Source: Owenia fusiformis
Taxonomy: Eukaryota; Annelida; Polychaeta; Sabellida; Oweniidae
Direction of reading: 5' to 3'
DNA length: 60,000 nucleotides
Assembly (NCBI GenBank): GCA_903813345.2
Contig: CAIIXF020000011.1
Coordinates: forward strand, 5,110,571-5,170,570
Shown: positions 44,221-55,859 of the stretch, piece after piece
How the letters are laid out: each line of letters starts with the position of its first letter
Position numbering within the stretch: position 1 is the stretch's first letter
Position numbers and translations under genes: made by a program
The notes under the pieces: generated by a model
Told to the model about the DNA's origin: nothing
The model's database searches: none
What the model saw: the letters and a program-made list of their open reading frames with translations, nothing else

Positions 44221-45168
44221 CATGTATTTATAAGTTGCCAGGATAAAAAGTTGAAACTCTTGAATAAAAGATGAACCTCATTTAGCCTACTTTTTATGTG
44301 TGATAAAATATATAAACAATACATGTACATACTTTTTATGTATTTGTTTCTTAATATGAGGTATGGTTATGTAAAATGTACATTTTGACAAGACTTAAAC
44401 ATACTTTTATGATAAAATACATTTCATTTGTATACTACAACAAAACATGTGTATGAATATAGCACCATTTAGCAATACATTAAAAAAAATTATGTATTTT
44501 TCAGATTCCTCCTAGTTGTACTACAGAATCTATTTTACATTGTAAGAAATCCAACATTATTGTGTTTTTACATATACAATTAATATGTATTACTATTAAT
44601 ATTAGAACCAAAAAAGGAAATATCCCAGAATTCCTAGTCGACCCTATGATCTCAATGTTAAGATGAACCTCTTTATATGGAGATGGGTGTACCTATGAAT
44701 TTTGGGATATTTCCCCCTCATAAGTACAAAGATGAACACATTTGGACCTGAACACATTTTAAGTCCCATTTTCAATTCCTCCCATTGGCTCCCATGGTAG
44801 ATCTATCTTTGAAGATGAACACCTTCAAACCTGAAGATTTCTGATTGGTTCCATGAGTGTTCACATTTAAGGAATTTCATTCCATCATTGCAGTAGATTT
44901 GTTTTTACTCTATATGCAATTGCAGTAGATTTGTTTTACTCTATAGTATGTATAAGGCTATTGTAGTAGACTTGAAATGTTTTAGACAATGGCAGTAGAC
45001 TTATTTTACTGTTGCAGTAGATTTGTTTTACTGTTTTCCAAAATTGCAGTAGACTTATTTAACTGTCTAGACTGTGGCAGTAGACTTGTCTATGGCAGTG
45101 GACTTGTTTTGTGAGACTTAAAAATATTAACAATAACTTATAAACAAGAACACAAATGTGTACAAAAT
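44221..45168. other. Non-coding stretch with CAGTAGA repeats
   Basis: From about 44890 to 45110 the unit TTGCAGTAGATTTGTTTTAC recurs six to eight times in diverged form. Nothing else recognised. Confidence 0.5.
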
Positions 45169-45195
45169 GTCCCCACCAAGTGGTGATCCCGTGAA

Positions 45196-46085
45196 ATGGT
45201 TATCCTGAAAATGAGTAGACAAGACTTTACCAACACAATTTGAGGTTGGAAAATCCAAAGTGGCCACCTTAAAATTTACCCAGAATGCCAAAAATTTAGT
45301 CAGTTCTAGATTTTCATACTAAGAACCACCCCTGAAAATTTGAAATTGATCCGTCACACAGTTAACCAGAAAACATGTAAACAAGACTTTACAGACAAGA
45401 TTTCAGGATGGAAAATCCAAAATGGCTGCCTTGACATTTACCAAGAATGTCAAAAAACTAATCTGTTTGTAGATTTTCATACTAAGAATCATCCCTGAAA
45501 ATATGAAATTGATCTACCAAACGGTTCACCTGAAAACGGGTAGACAAGACTTTACAGACAAGATTTTAGGACAGAAAATCCAAAATGGCTGCCTTAACAT
45601 TTACGCAGAATGCAAAAAAAGTAATCAGATGTAGATTTTCATACAAAGAATCATCCCTGAAAATTTGAAATTGATCTATCAAACCGTTCCCCTAAAAACG
45701 CGTAGACAAGACTTTACAGGCAAGATTTTAAGACGGAAAATCCAAAATGGCTGCCTTGACATTTACCCAGAATGCAAAAAAACTAATCAGTTCTAGATTT
45801 TCATACTAAGAATCATTCCTGAAAATTTGAAATTGATCTACCAAACAGTTCACCTGAAAACAAGTAGACAAGACTTTACAGACAAGATTTTAGGACGGAA
45901 AATCCAAAATGGCTGCCTTGACATTTACCCAGAATGCCAAAAAACTAATGAGATCTAGATTTTTATACTAAGAATCATCCCTGAAAATTTGAAATTGATC
46001 CACCAAACAGTTCACCTGAAAACGCGCAGACAAGACTTCACAGACAAGATTTTAGGACTGAAAAATCCAAAATGGCCGACAATAA
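45196..46085. repeat. Six tandem units of about 162 bp
   Basis: GTAGACAAGACTTTACAGAC begins units near 45213, 45378, 45540, 45701, 45864 and 46025. Each has AAAATCCAAAATGGCTGCCT, TTTACCCAGAATGC and CCCTGAAAATTTGAAATTGA in the same order. Confidence 0.8.
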
Positions 46086-46552
46086 AAAAGTCCTTATGAG
46101 TTTTTGCTGATTTCTTTTTACAAAATTATCACATATAACTACTGTTAACAATAAAGTAGGCTTTTACAGCAAAGTACATCTGAAATTATTTATAAAGCTA
46201 CTAAATAGTTAAAGTATGAAAACTCAAAAACACCATTCAATATGATACAAAGTATTATCGCGCGCTAACTTTTCTTAAGACATTCAAAATGGCTGACATG
46301 ACTGAGCTAGCAGGTCCAAAACCTAATCAGATCTAGAATGAAGTGAGCTGAACAAGATGTTAAAGTTTTAAAAGCAACTGTGAAGCAGTTTTTCTTAAAG
46401 TTTGCAGACAAGGATTTTAGCATTTGACTTCAAAATGGCCGACAGGAAGTAGGTTTCGAGTTAAATTTTTTTCATCCACATCTATAGGCACTCATAAGTT
46501 ATTCCTGAAAATTAGAAGGTGATACCTGTAGCGGTTTTGGAGAAAACTGCCG

Positions 46553-46612
46553 GACGTACGGACGGACAGACAGACAACCAACCAGACAGACGGACGGACG
46601 GACGCGCCTAGG
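46553..46612. repeat. ACGG/ACAG microsatellite
   Basis: Runs of GGACGGACAGACAGAC and GACGGACGGACGGAC, interrupted by CAACCAACC. It lies near the right end of the 45169-46646 element. Confidence 0.75.
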
Positions 46613-46895
46613 ACGACAATATGGCCCCACACTATGCGGTGGGGACATAAAAAGCTAAGTTTAAAAGTGTGACTTAATTCATCCATTGATTTCCATGGCA
46701 TTAAAAAATCTATGAGATTGCATTCCAATGCACGGGGATGAAAATCTGACTTGAACACACCTCGTATGAAAAATATATTTGTATAATTTAAAGAAATACT
46801 TTCTATTTCATATTTGATGCTTTATATACATGTACTACAATGTAATACGTTACAGATGTTAGATCTCAATCCAATCTTTCAAAGAATTACATTTC

Positions 46896-47560
46896 AGTTC
46901 AATTTCATGATATATTATCATTTGCTTGGTTCAAGTTCATGGCATGTTATCATTTGTTTAGTTCAATTTCATGATATATTATCATTTGCTTGGTTCAAGT
47001 TCATGGCATGTTATCATTTGTTTAGTTCAATTTCATGATATATTATCATTTGCTTGGTTCAAGTTCATGACATGTTATCATTTGTTTAGTTCAATTTCAT
47101 GATATATTATCATTTGCTTGGTTCAAGTTCATGACATGTTATCATTTGTTTAGTTCAATTTCATGATATATTATCATTTGCTTGGTTCAAGTTCATGACA
47201 TGTTATCATTTGTTTAGTTCAATTTCATGATATATTATCATTTGCTTGGTTCAAGTTCATGACATGTTATCATTTTTTTAGTTCAATTTCATGATATATT
47301 ATCATTTGCTTGGTTCAAGTTCATGACATGTTATCATTTGTTTAGTTCAATTTCATGATATATTATCATTTGCTTGGTTCAAGTTCATGGCATGTTATCA
47401 TTTGTTTAGTTCAATTTCATGATATATTATCATTTGCTTGGTTCAAGTTCATGGCATGTTATCATTTGTTTAGTTCAATTTCATGATATATTATCATTTG
47501 CTTGGTTCGATCAAGTTCATGGCATGTTATCATTTGTTCAGTTCAATTTTGTGATATATC
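46896..47560. repeat. 64-bp tandem array, about ten copies
   Basis: Each 64-bp unit consists of two related 32-bp halves, GTTCAATTTCATGATATATT... and GTTCAAGTTCATGGCATGTT.... Copies are nearly identical. A GGC-to-GAC variant is shared by a block of adjacent central copies (about 47065-47325), with the outer copies reading GGC. Confidence 0.85.
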
Positions 47561-48107
47561 ATCATTCTGTTTGACCTAGCCACCTAGTCTTACTTCAAGA
47601 CCCTGGAACCCCCCCCCCCCATCTAGCCACCATTCTTGTGACATACTGTAACTTCATATCATGCAGTTTTGTGAGGTATTCTTTGATAACGAATACTTGG
47701 ATTACTTAGACTTCAACGCCTCAAGAGGTATTCACTGAATACTGAACACATTCCCGTACTTTGTTTCAAATACTGTATTGCATGATTTAATACATGTATG
47801 CTACCTTGTATGTGAACATGCATTAGATTTCCTCTCTGTACAATCATCCCAAAGGGATTCTCTTAGCATATTCCCTACCAAAGGGGTGATCTCAAAACTC
47901 CTGAATCCCTAAACACATTGCAAATGGGAAAGGCTTGCTCCCCAAACACATATTGCAAATGGGGCTTTTTACACACCAGAGTAATGTATTCCCATGACAT
48001 TTACAGGGTACTCTAAACTACTGGCTATAGATAGATACCCAGAGGGGCGCACTTAGGCTCTGCCTAGAGGGGTCATCTTAAATACTCCAATCGTAAAGGG
48101 GATCATC
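47561..48107. other. Non-coding 3' flank of the EVA1-like gene
   Basis: C-run near 47610; no gene. The polyadenylation signal of the minus-strand gene was not identified. Confidence 0.4.
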
Positions 48108-51100
48108 TCAACCGTAGTAGTGATTCAAGCTCCTCATTGTGCCGGGATCTCTTCTTAAACTATCATTCCGGAAATCATTCCTAAATGCATTTGAATTTGA
48201 ATTTTCATACACTCCATTGCCGTAGTCATTTCTAAATGTCGTACCCCTAAATTCATTCCTGAGAGTCTGTGCGTGACTATTTTGACGCAGTGTATCTGTG
48301 CCATTATCTGTTTGGTCAGACCGCGATGTGTCTGACGTGAACGTCCTATCGTCAACTCGCATACGTATGCTACAGTTTGGGCGTAATGTGTGTAGAGGAC
48401 TCGGGATTGGCTCCGTAACGTCTAATTTTCCCTGAGATGCGTCACGTCGTCGTAAATAGACGAGACGAAATATAATGATTAGAAGTAACAGAGCGAGGCC
48501 CAGGACCATGGATACTGTGAAATATAGAATGAACTTCTCTTTGTTTTCTGAAAAAAAAAACACAAAAAACTCATGAATAAATAAGCAAGCCCAGTACTCA
48601 TGGTACTGGAGTGAATATTTTCTACACCCTTGGCCCCTGGGCATCCGAGAATATCACTCGTGAAAGATGCACAGGTATTCCGCTAAATAGAATGAAATAT
48701 TTGTAAACAATATTTTTATGCTATCATTTTATTTTAAAGATGAACTATCAAAAAATAATCAGCTAATTTGTATATGTATCATTGTTTTATTATAAAAAAG
48801 TTGGTGTGGGAGATAATAAAGTAAAACCTTTAAGTGGAACACCTCTGTAAGTGGAACCTCCTTGTGTGGAACACCTTTTGAAAGTATCATGGCCATTTGA
48901 ATACCATCATCAATTGACTTAATGTTTCTGTTATGGGTTATATACTTGGAGGTCTTGAATAAACCCTGTATCCTACCTACCTACTGAGGTTCCAAGCACG
49001 TTCTACCTTAGAAATTTTGAAGTTTGAAATATATCTTTATTGAGTTCGCCTTTCAGAAGCAGGACCGGGATATAGACAGCATGTATTCATCCCGGTCCCA
49101 GACCTTGGCAATCGCTCCGTTGATACACTATTTATTCCCGCTCGTTATGTACCTAGAACCTCAGTGTTCTCCACAGGAATTTTTCTCAAGTGGGTGCAAA
49201 ATTCTCATTTTCACAATTTAGGCCGAAATTGGTCAAAATATGCTCATTTTTCATGGTTTTTCTCATTTTCAAGTAGGTGCAAATGAATTGTCAAGTAGGT
49301 GCAAGCCTATTTTTGAAATCTCAGGTGTGTGCTGCGCCCACTTGCTTTAATGCTGGGGAGATCACTGCTATTTAAATTTCCCCTACCTCCAAGGAACTTA
49401 GCCGTGCTGATCCAGTTTGTGAGGAACCCAATGCCATCCCTACTTTTAGAGGCTGATATAGAGATACCCGTTGTCTCGTTCATACAGTTTAATTTTGTAG
49501 TATTCGTAGTTCGTACACTCGGCTGGTCTGAAAAAGAAAAAATATAAAGTCTAAAAAGATAAGTGCGTTCCATCTGGAATTGGTCAATCATAAACAATGA
49601 GTAAAATATTGTCATTGATAGTACAATAACGTCATTTCAAAGGGCAATATAGTGAAATAAAAGCCTTCTGAACTAGCACTAATACCCCAGAACAGGCCCG
49701 GCAAGGTGGAAGTAATCCCTTTTCCAGAAAAAGGAAAATCAGCAGCAAAATTGTCCCTCAATCTAAATGATATCTAAAATACACTCATCAAAATAAAAAT
49801 AAATGGGAATATAAAATATAATACAATCTGAAATACTAAACATTATTTTAGTCTTTAAATCAAAGTATCCTCCTAGAAAACTGGTAACTTTCAGCGAGAT
49901 TATTTTTCAAAATTCTGTAAAACATTTCAGAGTGATGAAGATATTTGGGGTTCTCACCTTTAACAGCAGGGGCAGTTGTATACGTAAGGACATTCTTCAA
50001 GTTAACTGTTGATATTTCGGGGAAGAAACCCGCTTCACCATTTTCAATTCCCCGATCTTTATCCTTTTTGACACTTCTAGATTTATCTCTGTTTCGATTT
50101 TTCTTTCTATTTTTCCGATTTTTGTTCTTCTTTCTGCGACGTTTTTTATTATGTTTTCTTCGCCCTGGGACACTATCTGGTTTAACCCTCTGTGTGTCAC
50201 TGGCGGGTAGTCCTATGGTTGAGGGACTTGTGTCACTGGGGATTCTTGTCCTTTGTAGGGACTTTAGTATCTTTTTAGGCACTGCAAGCATAGGAATAAT
50301 ACAATGTTATAAAGGTAGGAAGAAATATAGAAAATTATGTAAACATAAATATTCAAGGATTCTAAATTTTTGTTCTGTGTTCCGTTCCGAGAGTGTAATT
50401 CCGCGGGTCGGAACACGATCGGGTGTCCATGACACCTCTAACAATAACTGTGAAAATCAAAGTTCTACAAGCTGGTACATACATTTATTGTACTTACAAG
50501 ACATGTATTGTACTTCAACTGTATATGCATTGTATATGAAGTATCAGTATATGGGTTTAATATTCAAATGTAAAATTAAACCAGAAAATGTGGCCAGTTC
50601 AAGCATCCTTCATTTTATTGACCCATGTCACTCCCTATTATCAAGAAAACTAATGAATACATCTAGGAATCATGACTATGCATAAAATTATGTGACACTT
50701 GTCCAGCTTTCATATTTACTTAGAATTTTAGTTCCATGCTATCTTGAATCTATCTCAGATTTCTCCATACCTGACACTTCAAATTATTTTTATCAGGTAT
50801 ATTTGATCAAATAGTCTTTGAAATGGTTAGTTTGGAATTTAGTAGTGACATTTTTCAATAAATCATAGGCTCCAGTATTTCTAGAAATTGAGACATTTCA
50901 ATTTTATGGAGGTATTTGTCCATGAAATATTTTAAAACAGTTTGAATTTATTCACTGGCACTGAGACAAAAACATTTTTTGGCTTCTTACCTACAGAGAG
51001 ATCGTGAACTTTGTTTTTAATGTTTACATATATTTGACATACCTTTTGGCATAGATTTAAAATGAACATAAATAGAACGCCTATTCCTAGATATCTTAAT

Positions 51101-51667
51101 ATTTATGAATGGCTAATATTTAATATTTCAAGGAATGGGGTACAATTACCAAGGAAAACTTTTAAGTGTTTTAATTGGTACTCAAATGAAGATCTTGCAT
51201 ATCTAAGTATCTAACTTACATGTATCTATCTAAACATAAACATGATGTAACATGTATTTTACTGAAAAAGAGAAATACAATGAAAGAAAATATAATAGAC
51301 TCAGGCCTGTAGCCAGGATTTGCCAAGGGAGGGTTCACTTTAAAAAATTCCAGGGGGGGGTTCACTTTAACCAACTTTGGCCCAAATATGGCCAAAACTT
51401 GAAAAGTGGCCAGATGGTGAAAAACTGCATGATTTTGAAAGAACTTTTAGCCGGGGGGGGGGGATTACGGGCTACGGGCCTGACACTACTGTTGCTTTAT
51501 GTGAATGGGGTTTCCCAGGGGGATATTCTTAAATTGACATACATTCTTATATTGAAGCATTTCTTATAATTATGGATGGAACTGAATACCAAAAGTTGTA
51601 TACCTTTATGTGTAGAGGCTACAATGCCGACCACTTGTAGCAGGAAAAGTAATGTAAATAACTTCAT
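48108..51667 (-). CDS. EVA1/FAM176-family membrane protein with basic ectodomain
   Basis: Exons on minus: 51667-51604, 50281-49958, 49527-49387, 48547-48108. All introns are GT-AG and phase 1, and the joined 969 nt give 322 residues. Signal peptide about 1-18 (MKLFTLLFLLQVVGIVAS). Residues 61-99 are a dense Lys/Arg stretch (RRKHNKKRRRKKNKNRKNRK...). Sequons lie at N138 and N146. The family block FLTNWISTAKFLGENKEKF leads into the membrane helix at about 182-208 (ILYFTVSMVLGLALLLLIII); compare LLSNILAAYSFVSENPERAA in human EVA1A. The tail has FRND repeats and ends PGTMRSLNHYYG, matching PGTRSLNRYY of EVA1A. Long EVA-1 proteins carry lectin (SUEL) domains outside the cell; none is encoded here. 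Likely a single-pass surface receptor or co-receptor; ligand unknown. Confidence 0.85.
49162..49367 (+). mobile_element. CAGTG-ended repeat beside an EVA1 splice donor
   Basis: CAGTGTTCTCCACAGGAATT on the left and TGCTGGGGAGATCACTG on the right are imperfect inverted ends of hAT style. It is an inverted copy of 40123-40262. It ends 19 bp from the exon 3 donor (49386) in intron 3. No 8-bp duplication was found. Confidence 0.6.
51302..51482 (+). mobile_element. CAGGCCCGTAGCCAGG MITE, copy 4, in EVA1 intron 1
   Basis: Left end CAGGCCTGTAGCCAGGATTT, right end GGGCTACGGGCCTG. The body matches 35849-36049 in order (GGTGAAAAACTGCATGATTT). Confidence 0.7.
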
Positions 51668-54600
51668 GTTATATACCGTTTTAAAGTCTGTAACTCTAAA
51701 GTTAACTATGTAAAGGTATCAATCTATTATGCTTTATATCCTTTTATCCATATGATGTGCAGCTTTACTTTATAAATCCATGTTTTGTATCCATGTGTTG
51801 TATCCATGTGATGTTCAAATCTATCCATGTGATATTCACCAGGTCCACAAGTCCACATTAGGTACCCCTTTTAACTACCCTGATATTTCCAGATGCTATG
51901 TTCCAGGTACAGGTTCTCCACTCTGAGGAGAACAAATTAATATATCATATAATCCTCGTACCTTTTAATGCATAATGATCACAAGATATAGAACGTCCAA
52001 TTTAACACCTGTCAGTTCTATACGTTAGTTCTAAACTAAACTCTAAAAATCCAGGAAGTCTTCTAATCAAGAACTACATGTTTCTGGATACAGACTTCAG
52101 AGCAAAATCCTTATCCAATTTCTTTATTTTCGTTTAAAGTCAGTATTGTTCAAATCTGGTATTACACTGTAGGCTTTAAGTCTCAATTTGTTTACAGACT
52201 CAATTTAGAATTTCCAGATCACATTTCTTTATTTTGGGTTTCAGTGCAATCAGAATGACTCCTGGGGTCAATCAGGTCTTTGAATCTAATTAGTGTTCAA
52301 TCTTAATTAATCCAATTAATTGACTTTGGGATATGTGTACATGTCATCCGATTCTATACACGTATATATCATATACTTGTATAAATAAATGTCTAGGTAT
52401 TTTTAGACCATTTTGGATATGCTCCTTTTTTGTTTTGAAATTGAAATCCAATTATATGATTTTGTGAGATACATGTTCATATCATCAGATTCTTTTAGTG
52501 CTGTAGTTCAATGTATATAGAATGAATGTTTGGGTATTTTTATACCATTTTGCTTATATTCCTTTTTGGTTATAAAGTTAAGTCCACTTTTAAATTACTT
52601 GCAGTTACTTTTTGTTTAATGAACATTCGTTTGTATTGTTTCTTGTTTTGTTCTTGCAAATCCAAACTTAATTTGTTGAGTCCATCTTAAACTCCATCCA
52701 CGGCAAACAATTTTCACTTTTGTAAAACGAAGCCATAAATCGCACCATCACAATTTAATCCAGTTTTGTCTGGTCAGAATCCAAAGGAATGTGTTGATTT
52801 TAATTGAATCACGGGGTCGTTTTCCTCTAAGTAGGCCTTAATGCAAAATTATATCCAAACACACCATGTTGACAATCACACAGAAGTGCCATGTGTTTTT
52901 ATAAGAAACAATGTTGCCAAAATGACTGTGTTAACATATTGTAAATGTTCACGATCCTACAATTCAAGTCAACACGATTACAACCAATGGCTAGTCACTT
53001 TTGCGTAATATTTGTCATCACAAAACCAAAATGATAATCAAGTTGATTGTGTCTCCTTCCATGGGCTCAAAATCAATCAAAATGAACCTGATTGGTTTCT
53101 GGGGTTTATGGGTTTTTGATAATATGCCCAAATATGGGCATTTCTTAACCCTTTGATTTTTGTCACCTGTTGAACTTTAATTGTATTAGGAATCTGGTCA
53201 GTCTGACACCTTCGGGGCAGATTATATTCCCAGTATCTGATAAGGATTTATGGATTATAATATTGTTAATTATTAATTACATTACAATGGATACAATTGA
53301 CAAATCTGTATTATTACTTGTTTTAACGTGATTATAAAAATCTATCTGTCTTTTTATTATTTACTTTTACTTATTGTACATTCAAATTATAAGCAATCAA
53401 TTCAGTTAAATAATTTGCTTATAATTTCATTGGAATGTCATAATAACCTAATGAACTGTGTTAATCATGCTCATAATCAAATGTTCATAATCCCATGTTG
53501 ACTATTATAATCCAATGTTCCATCCTTATACTGCTCATAATCTTATGCTTAAATAATCATTATACTGCTCATAATCCTTTGTTAACAATCATCATAATCC
53601 TCTGTTAAATCCTGATTTTGCGTAATCAACAGTTTAGGAAACACTTTTTCATGTGCAAACTGATTATTTTCTTATTTTCCACCTGAGCAGTCCGAGTCCT
53701 CACTTAGAATAAGGATTTGGGTGGTTATGTTTTGAAATGCAAAATAGACTGGAAAAGAGTGGAATAAGCAAGAAATGAAGTATACTGACATGTAGTTAAC
53801 ACTCTAAATTGTATAGAAATGCAAGAAATTCAAGTAGTTCAGTCAAATTTTAAAGAGAAATCGAGCTAAATAAGCATGAAGAGACAGAAACTTGAAACAT
53901 GATTTTTGATTCTTGATTGAGTCTAAGAGCAAACCACTTCACTGTTCATGATTTGTTTTATTGGAAGTCACACACAGGGGAAATCCAATAAAGCTAGATT
54001 GTCAATTTCAAGTGTGCCGTCATGTAAGATTTTCCCGAAAAACTGCCAATTCTATCTCACCATATTACTCAATTATGCCGTTGACTTCTAATTGTATAGA
54101 TACCTCTTACAATATATTCAACAAATTTCCAGAGATACTTTTAGTCCACATTACTATATAGGTGTTTTGTTTTCCATAACTCCTTCATAGATTAATGTTC
54201 TCATCTTGCTTTTTTGACCTGTCAGTATTTATATTGCTCTATACAGATCATTAGACATCATTAGACATCCATAATGTATTTGTATTTGTGATTCCTATCA
54301 ACTTCTTTAAATACTTTCTTAGACCTAGTTTAGTTGTCCAAACCGTTTACTTTTGCTATAATTTTTGTCTATCAATTTGTTTCCCTTAACCTGCAACTGT
54401 ATGACTGATCAGCGCTTATTCTATGAAACTTCTGGAATATTCCAAGATAATTTAGAATAATACAAGACATAACAATATTCTTGAAGGCACCAATATGTTA
54501 ATAAACTTTATATATAAGTTTACAATATGTATACAAATTATAGATATTTCAAAACTTGAATGGAGTATCCATCATTCTTCTATAATTATCTCGACATCAG

Positions 54601-55859
54601 ATGCTATTATTCTGATATCAAATGCTATTATTCTGACATCAGATCTTTCAACTATTGCTTTATTGACCGTAACAGGACATAGTCATGCATTTCTGCCTAT
54701 AGCCCTTTTTATGTTTTGTCATGATTCTGTTCAATCTTTTCATTCCTTTATACCCTTTTCAAGACAAATAAATGTGTCCATTCCTCTACTCTTTTAACAA
54801 TACTGATTACAATTATCACATGGTGTCCCTTGTAGATTCTTTTGCTCTTAAATAAGTACATATATATTGGTATTCTATGGGTCTTTGGTACTTTCTGATT
54901 GGTTGATGGTCAAATCATGATTTTTTTTTTTTACTTATAGTGTAGAGTACTAATCAATGTATGCAGGGTAAATCTCTGACTTGACTGACTTCTTTTTCTA
55001 GTTTATCCTTAAAATCATCAAATCAGCACACATTTCTAATAATGCATCACACATGGCAAATTCGGTCTCATTTCATATTGAGATTTTGTTTATATTTATT
55101 TGAAAGCAAGAAATAGGAAAATTCATGGGAATGTGAGCATAAATAGAAACACAATAGGAAAAATTCTTTTCCCTTGTAGAAAGTTTTAAAAAATTTGACA
55201 TCTTCTCTTGATTAAAAGAAAATTCATGTATTTACATAATTCTAATTATCTGTCACTTGTGCAAAAAATTGTTACGGTATATATATTTTTTTATTCAAAT
55301 TCTGTAAAACCTTTTTTTATGAATGTATTTGGTTCTAGTAAAGTATTCACAGCTTGACCACCAATTTATTTCATTCCATGGTTTTAAAGTATCACCTACT
55401 TGATCGGATCAATGAATGGCTTACCCCTGTAAAATTTTCTCCATATTTCATACAATTCCTCTCTAAAATTTGAATGAACTGCCTGATTTTCTTGCATTTC
55501 CATACACTTTTGAGTCTTAACTACAAGCCTGTATACTTTATTCCTTGCTAATCTCACTCTTTTGAATTTCATTTTGCATTTTAAATCATTACTGTTGCGA
55601 ATTTCTATTATGGTTGAATCCAGATAAGAGGGGGCTAAGAACAGTGCCCTGTATAACACCACACAATGTTGACCCAACTGATTAGCTAATCATTGTTAAT
55701 CCAGTTTGTGGTAGAAAGCCAAGGGATAAGGTATATTAATATTATTCAATAATTCTTTTCATATGACATGCACTGTTAAAAGTGGCTGGGAAAAAATAGA
55801 ATGTAGTAAAATGTATGTGACACTAAATAACTACAAGTGTGTGTATGATATCACCCCGG
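51668..55859. other. AT-rich non-coding stretch upstream of the EVA1-like gene
   Basis: No gene recognised. CATAATCC-type words recur at about 53480-53610. A minus-strand frame of 93 codons at 55677-55396 (basic, KRVRLARNKVYRLVVK) matches nothing I know and is not called. The promoter of the EVA1-like gene should lie just above 51667 but no clear TATA box stands out. Confidence 0.4.

Larger units (their letters stand above)
45169..46646. mobile_element. 1.48-kb element with GTCCCCACC ends and internal tandem repeats
   Basis: GTCCCCACC at 45169-45177 is mirrored by GGTGGGGAC at 46638-46646. Between them lie six tandem units of about 162 bp and then a GGAC/AGAC microsatellite close to the right end. 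The combination of short inverted ends, internal minisatellite and terminal microsatellite suggests a non-autonomous element; the short ends alone are weak proof. Confidence 0.5.

Noticed and set aside
46492-46758. A minus-strand gene with SVRPSVWLVVCLSVRTSGS
   Set aside because: The residues come from the ACGG/ACAG microsatellite at the end of a repeat element.
49945-50685. A 246-codon plus-strand gene
   Set aside because: It is the antisense of EVA1 exon 2; its hydrophobic Phe/Leu run mirrors the Lys/Arg codons of the real gene.
55396-55677. A 93-codon minus-strand gene
   Set aside because: No family, splice or promoter evidence; compatible with chance or an old repeat.
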